Both the position numbers and the translations under genes were made by a program. A model generated the notes under the pieces. It searched no databases. It saw only the letters and a program-made list of their open reading frames with translations, and had not been told where the DNA came from. Below are positions 60,240 through 64,000 of a stretch of DNA of 64,000 bases, in pieces (the first letter of the stretch is position 1; each line of letters starts with the position of its first letter). Source of the DNA: an uncultured Clostridia bacterium (lineage in GTDB: Bacteria > Bacillota > Clostridia > Christensenellales > UBA1242). The stretch is taken from contig CAKVOE010000001.1 of assembly GCA_934778215.1 (NCBI GenBank), positions 248,001 through 312,000 of the forward strand. The letters are read 5' to 3'.

Positions 60240-61409
60240 ATGGATAAAAGAATTTATTTAGATTACGCATCAACTACGCCCTTAAACATTGATGTGTATA
60301 AGGACATGCTTGATTGTTTCCAAAATGTATCAGGTAACAGCAATAGTTTGCATGCTTTTGGTAGAACCGCTAGCGAAGTGCTTGAAAAAGCAAGAGCAAC
60401 AGTGGCAAAAACTATTAATTGTCAACCAAACGAAATCTACTTTACTTCAGGTGGTACAGAGTCAAACAATTGGGCAATTTTTGGTTTAGCAAGGGCAAAC
60501 AGAGATAAGGGTAACCATATTATCGTTTCGGCGTTTGAGCATCCATCAGTTTTGGAGGCTTGTAAGCAGTTAGAAAGAGAAGGGTTTAAAGTTTCGTATA
60601 TAAAAATTGGTAAAGACGGATTAATCAATTATAAAGATTTAGTTAAACTAATATCTAGAGATACCATTTTAATTTCGGTTATGACTGTAAATAACGAACT
60701 TGGAACCATTCAGCCAATTAAAGCCATTGCAAAACTTGCAGAAAGTTATGGTATTATTTTTCATACAGATGCAGTGCAAGCATTAGGCTCAATAAAAATT
60801 GATGTTCAAGATATGGGAATAGACGCTCTAAGTATTTCGGCACACAAAATTTATGGTCCAAAGGGTATGGGTGCATTGTACATCAAAAATGGAACAAAAA
60901 TTGATCGTTTAATTTTTGGTGGCGAGCAAGAAAGAAATATGAGAGCGGGAACAAGCAATGTTCCAAGTGCTGTTGGGTTTGCTCGTGCTTGCGAGTTGTT
61001 GTCATCTAATTTTGCAAACAACGACAAAAGCATTGCCAAAATAAAAAGATATTTTGTAAACCAATTGTCAGAAAAAATACCAAATGTTCGTATTAATGGT
61101 AGTTTAATTAACCAAGTTAACAATATAGTAAGCGTAGATTTTAGAAATGTAGATGGCGAAGCAATATTAATGCTTTTGGATCTTGCAGGTGTGGCAGTTA
61201 GCACTGGGGCTGCTTGCTCATCAGGTGTTGCAGGTGGGTCGCATGTAATTAAGGCTCTCGATCCAAAAAGAGTAAAAAGCACGGTAAGATTTTCATTTAG
61301 TTATTTAACAACTCTAGAAGAAATAGATTATACAATTAAGGAACTTTCAAAAATTGTAAACAACTTACGACAATTATCTCCAGTAAAAGTAAAAAAGGAG
61401 GTAAAGTAA
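60240..61409 (+). CDS. Cysteine desulfurase (NifS/IscS family)
   Basis: PLP enzyme that removes sulfur from cysteine for Fe-S clusters and tRNA thiolation. The 389-residue protein begins RIYLDYASTTPLN, has FTSGGTESNNWAIFG, the PLP lysine in SAHKIYGPKGMGALY (about residue 203) and the active-site Cys in TGAACSSGVAGGSH (about 326). The ATG follows a G-run about 10 nt away. It overlaps no gene but is followed after 1 nt by an IscU-like gene, the standard partner position. Confidence 0.95.
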   Translation: MDKRIYLDYASTTPLNIDVYKDMLDCFQNVSGNSNSLHAFGRTASEVLEKARATVAKTINCQPNEIYFTSGGTESNNWAIFGLARANRDKGNHIIVSAFEHPSVLEACKQLEREGFKVSYIKIGKDGLINYKDLVKLISRDTILISVMTVNNELGTIQPIKAIAKLAESYGIIFHTDAVQALGSIKIDVQDMGIDALSISAHKIYGPKGMGALYIKNGTKIDRLIFGGEQERNMRAGTSNVPSAVGFARACELLSSNFANNDKSIAKIKRYFVNQLSEKIPNVRINGSLINQVNNIVSVDFRNVDGEAILMLLDLAGVAVSTGAACSSGVAGGSHVIKALDPKRVKSTVRFSFSYLTTLEEIDYTIKELSKIVNNLRQLSPVKVKKEVK

Positions 61410-61410
61410 T

Positions 61411-62451
61411 ATGCAAAAATATTCTTCAAACGCAATAGATCTTTTTTATAACTCAAAGTTTGCAGGTGCCACGGTTGGTGCAGATGTAATTGCAAAAAAC
61501 GAGAACAAAGAAAGTGGCGAAGTTGTTAAAGTTTATTTGGTAGTTAGAAAAAACACCATTAAAAGTTGTTCCTTTCAGGCAATGGGTTCAATAAACTTGT
61601 TTGCTTGTATGAGTACTGTTTGTGAACTTAGCCTAAATAAAGATTTGGAAGATGCAGAAAAACTAAGCGAAAAAGATGTAATAAACTCATTAAAACAAAT
61701 TTCTAAGCAAGATTATGGCAAGGTTACATTTGCAATTCTGTCATTAAAAAAGGCAATCTTGTTGTACAGAAAAAAAAGAGATAGGGGAACATTAAACCAA
61801 AGAGATTCAAGAAAGAAAGAAATTTACCCTTCTAAAAATGTTACTATTTTTAAAGATGATGAAAACGGAATAGATAATTCTTTGTTAGATTATAAAGAGC
61901 AAGTCGATATGGTGGATTCATCTAATATAGACGCTGTAGATCAACAAGAAATTGACAAAAGCGAACAGGTTAGCAAAGTTAAAAAATCAGAAAAAAAGCC
62001 AGTTGTTGCAAAAAAGACAGAAAAGGCAAAAGTGCAAAAAGAAAAAGCCTCAAAGGCCAGAAAAGCAGATAAAAAACCATCAAAAAAGATTGAAAAGCCT
62101 ATTGCAGACAATACAAATTCCGAACTTCAAGTTGTTGCCGTTGGAGGCAAAAAAAATAACAAGCCTACAAGAATAGATGTAAGAGTTGTTGACGAAGCCG
62201 AAAAAGAACTTCCTACAATTTCTAAAATTATAACAACCACCACCGAAACACAAAAAACAGTGGACGGTAAAGTGGTAGAAAATACGTCAAACACCGAAAC
62301 CAAGGTTCTTTCTCCCGATGGTAAAGAAAACGAAAATATGATTGACGAGATTGATACAATTACCGAGCAACTTACAAATGCAATTTCTCAACTAAACTTC
62401 ACTTTTGATGAAACACCAGAAGAAGAACAAAAAACAAAAAAACGCAAATAA
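61411..62451 (+). CDS. IscU/NifU-like protein lacking the cluster cysteines, with a long charged tail
   Basis: 346 residues. Residues 1-120 follow the IscU pattern (YSSNAIDLFYNSKFAGA; EVVKVYLVVRKNTIKSCSFQ; FAILSLKKAILLY). At the three scaffold Cys positions there are Ser35 (in ESGEVVK, for CGD), Ser60 (in AMGS, for FGCG) and Phe107 (in KVTFAIL, for HCSVL). Three other cysteines (53, 66, 71) are not in ligand positions. Residues about 125-346 form an added Lys/Glu-rich, low-complexity tail. The protein cannot build clusters in the usual way; a role as a desulfurase adaptor is possible. It is cotranscribed with the desulfurase, with AAGGAGG before the ATG. Confidence 0.75.
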   Translation: MQKYSSNAIDLFYNSKFAGATVGADVIAKNENKESGEVVKVYLVVRKNTIKSCSFQAMGSINLFACMSTVCELSLNKDLEDAEKLSEKDVINSLKQISKQDYGKVTFAILSLKKAILLYRKKRDRGTLNQRDSRKKEIYPSKNVTIFKDDENGIDNSLLDYKEQVDMVDSSNIDAVDQQEIDKSEQVSKVKKSEKKPVVAKKTEKAKVQKEKASKARKADKKPSKKIEKPIADNTNSELQVVAVGGKKNNKPTRIDVRVVDEAEKELPTISKIITTTTETQKTVDGKVVENTSNTETKVLSPDGKENENMIDEIDTITEQLTNAISQLNFTFDETPEEEQKTKKRK

Positions 62452-62465
62452 ATAAAGATTTTTTT

Positions 62466-62499
62466 AATCACATTGACAAATATGTCGATGTGATTTTTT
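62466..62499 (+). terminator. Terminator after the IscU-like gene
   Basis: 12-bp stem with one G-U pair (62466-62477 with 62484-62495) and a T-run. Confidence 0.88.
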
Positions 62500-62615
62500 A
62501 TTGATTGCATTTAAATCTACAAAATTTTTCAAAAAGTTTAAATATTAGAATAAAAAACACAAAATGTGTACAAAATATTTGCAAATATATGTAAAAAGTT
62601 GTAAACTAATGACAG

Positions 62616-62643
62616 TTGTATAGATTAAAGAAAAAAATATAAT
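62616..62643 (+). promoter_or_regulatory. Candidate promoter of the second TasA-like gene
   Basis: TTGTAT (62616-62621), a 16-nt spacer and TATAAT (62638-62643), about 70 nt before the start at 62712. Confidence 0.5.
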
Positions 62644-62711
62644 ACTTTGCTTTAATTTTTACAAAGATTTAGTTTAACTATACACATTATTTTAAAGGAG
62701 AAAGTTAAAAA

Positions 62712-63338
62712 ATGAACAGAGCAAAGAGAAAAAGCAATGGTAGAAAATTCGCAGTATTAGTTGCAATGCTTTGTATAGTTTCGGTATCTGCATTTGCTAC
62801 CGCAATTGTGTTTGCAGCAACAAATATTAAAGGGTCGGGTACAACCAACATTACTTATTCGGCAACCGGTACCATTATTGGTTCGGTAGACGCAAGTTAC
62901 ACACTAGGAAATGAAGCAAAAACATCATGGGGAACGGTTAGTTATGACGGGACAGAAGGCGAAAGTTCAACAAAGGCATTAAGTTCAACCTCAAATATCG
63001 CTTTTACAGCATTAAATAATACGGTAGTTTATGAGTTTTTGTTTAAAGCCGATACAGGAACTTCTGCTTCAGCAAAGGGTTATAGCGCAACACTTTCATT
63101 TAAACTTGGCGAAGGTAAAAGCGCCCAAAATGTAAAAGTTTACTATTCTACAGATAATACTTCGTGGGGAGACGCAATTACTATTGGAAGCGATGAAATT
63201 ACTCTATCTGCAACCGCTCTAGACGTTAGAAACGCCACCGGAACATCTGCTTTTGTTAAAGTAGAAATGATAAACGCCCTAGATGACGTTAATTTTGGTG
63301 GAACATTTGGCTGGACATTAGTTAAAAACAACGCATAA
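62712..63338 (+). CDS. TasA/camelysin-like exported protein, second copy
   Basis: 208 residues, AAAGGAGAAAG before the ATG. The signal peptide has a charged head (MNRAKRKSNGRKF) and a hydrophobic core, with cleavage near VFA-A. The mature part begins TNIKGSGTTNITY, the motif shared with 10968-11552 and P1-P3. Segments SWGTVSYDGTE, VYEFLFKADTG and AFVKVEMINALDDVNFGGTF line up with the first copy over the whole length. The next gene encodes a SipW-like signal peptidase, the enzyme that processes TasA in Bacillus, which strengthens the family call. Confidence 0.72.
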   Translation: MNRAKRKSNGRKFAVLVAMLCIVSVSAFATAIVFAATNIKGSGTTNITYSATGTIIGSVDASYTLGNEAKTSWGTVSYDGTEGESSTKALSSTSNIAFTALNNTVVYEFLFKADTGTSASAKGYSATLSFKLGEGKSAQNVKVYYSTDNTSWGDAITIGSDEITLSATALDVRNATGTSAFVKVEMINALDDVNFGGTFGWTLVKNNA

Positions 63339-63358
63339 TTTTATAAACTTTTAATATA

Positions 63359-63391
63359 AAAATTCCTTTCTGTAACAGGAGGGAATTTTTT
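63359..63391 (+). terminator. Terminator after the second TasA-like gene
   Basis: 8-bp stem AAAATTCC (63359-63366) with GGAATTTT (63382-63389) and a T-run. Confidence 0.8.
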
Positions 63392-63494
63392 GATTAGAAA
63401 AATATTAAAAGTAAAAAAATAGTAAATAATTTATTTTAGTTAAATGAAGTTGTTTATTAACAGTAAATTAGATTATAGTTTTTAGTTAATTTAA

Positions 63495-63524
63495 TTGTAA
63501 AAACTTATATAAATAGTGTAAAAT
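63495..63524 (+). promoter_or_regulatory. Promoter of the SipW-like gene
   Basis: TTGTAA (63495-63500), 18 nt, TAAAAT (63519-63524). The bases around the -10 (AGTGTAAAATATAAT) are the same as in the P2 promoter. Confidence 0.6.
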
Positions 63525-63553
63525 ATAATAGACTAAGTTTTAGCGGAGAAAAA

Positions 63554-64000
63554 ATGAAAGGGCAAACAAATAATAATAAGGAAAAAACAAGTTGCACCCC
63601 AATGGGGCGAACAAAATATGTGCAAACCAAAAGCGGTGTGGTTTGCAAAATAAAAAATGACGAGTCAGTTTCAAGGCTTATAAAGCATAACAAAAAAAAT
63701 GAAAAGATTGAAGGCGTTATAAAAGTTGCGGTTAGTTGGTTTTGTATGCTTTTTTCGGTCGTCTTTTTTTCTGTTTTATGCGTTACCGTTTTTAATTCGG
63801 TATATTACAAATTAAAACCAACCTTTTTGGGTTATACAACATGTAGAGTGGTTACGGCATCTATGATAAATTCTGGATTTGAAATTAATGACAAAGCAAT
63901 TGTTAGAGCGGTAGATACATCTACACTTCGTGGTGCAAGGCTAAATGAAAAGGGCGAAAAAATATGGGGCGATATTATTGCTTTTTATGTTGATCCAAAT
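63554..64000 (+). CDS. SipW-like type I signal peptidase (3' truncated by window end)
   Basis: 149 codons are visible before the window ends. CGGAG lies 6 nt before the ATG. A cytoplasmic N-terminal part of about 55 residues is followed by one membrane segment (about 59-83, FCMLFSVVFFSVLCVTVF) and then the S26 signal-peptidase core: VVTASMINSGF with the catalytic Ser in the SM pair (about residue 102), NDKAIVRAVD and WGDIIAFYVDPN. The rest of the catalytic domain is outside the window. Next to a TasA-like gene it probably cleaves that protein and, by the shared motif, perhaps P1-P3. Confidence 0.8.
   Translation, partial: MKGQTNNNKEKTSCTPMGRTKYVQTKSGVVCKIKNDESVSRLIKHNKKNEKIEGVIKVAVSWFCMLFSVVFFSVLCVTVFNSVYYKLKPTFLGYTTCRVVTASMINSGFEINDKAIVRAVDTSTLRGARLNEKGEKIWGDIIAFYVDPN

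Noticed and set aside
62580..62700. Possible third invertible element before the second TasA-like gene
   Set aside because: An imperfect inverted similarity around TTGTATAG and CTATACA exists, but it is short, has mismatches and differs from the 29-nt sites.
1..64000. tRNA and rRNA genes
   Set aside because: No cloverleaf-like sequence, T-loop motif or rRNA-like GC-rich block was noticed on either strand.

Overview
The window is AT-rich chromosomal DNA from a spore-forming, low-GC Firmicute, most likely an uncultured gut member of the Clostridia. The evidence is endospore genes (spoIIGA, sigE, sigG, spoIIP, spoIVA, ylbJ, ymxH-type), a dcw cell-wall cluster, the usual Firmicute plsX-rnc-smc-ftsY-ylxM-ffh-rpsP-khpA-rimM-trmD-rbgA-rplS order, Shine-Dalgarno starts and SigA-type promoters (TTGACA-17-TATAAT). 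MurE carries the DNPR motif of meso-diaminopimelate enzymes. No tRNA, rRNA, CRISPR array, transposase, site-specific recombinase or reverse transcriptase was found.

Layout. 1-8.5 kb: murE (5' truncated)-mraY-murD-ftsW, three accessory genes, then murA and ftsQ; murG is not in its usual place. 8.6-11.6 kb: a large exported protein (P1) behind an invertible promoter, then a TasA/camelysin-like protein. 11.9-17.6 kb: ftsA-ftsZ, spoIIGA-sigE, convergent sigG, a YlmC/YmxH protein and nrdR. 17.7-21.6 kb: feoAB, a DUF1614 protein and spoIIP. 21.8-26.9 kb: two further copies of the large exported protein (P2, P3), a broken start of a fourth, a small hypothetical gene and a structured non-coding stretch. 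27-37.6 kb: der, plsY, spoIVA, rsmD, ylbJ, a patatin-like gene, a PnuC-like transporter, tmcAL, pta-ackA. 37.8-51.6 kb: rpmF through rplS. 51.8-62.5 kb: comM, dprA, topA, trmFO, hslVU, a thioredoxin-like protein, a cysteine desulfurase and an IscU-like protein without its cysteines. 62.7-64 kb: a second TasA-like protein and the start of a SipW-like signal peptidase.

The most interesting system is the P1/P2/P3 family. All three have a signal peptide, a nearly identical N-terminal region, and a C-terminus with the pattern of C-type-lectin (FGE-like) variable domains known from diversity-generating retroelement targets. P1 and P3 are each preceded by a 155-bp element: 29-bp inverted repeats around a 97-bp spacer that holds a SigA-type promoter. 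The spacer upstream of P1 is the reverse complement of the one upstream of P3, so the promoter faces P3 (ON) and faces away from P1 (OFF). This is direct evidence in one sequence for DNA inversion. P2 has a fixed promoter with the same -35 and -10 hexamers. The two TasA-like proteins share the motif that follows the signal peptide in P1-P3, and a SipW-like peptidase gene lies beside one of them. Together this suggests a phase-variable, sequence-diversified surface or fibre system; the recombinase and any diversifying retroelement must be encoded elsewhere.

Other points of note: a duplicated murA 5' end next to the accessory genes inside dcw; a SigF/SigG-type promoter on sigG and a SigE-type promoter on ylbJ; a small RNA candidate before rsmD; and terminators that run into the start sites of spoIIGA and feoA.
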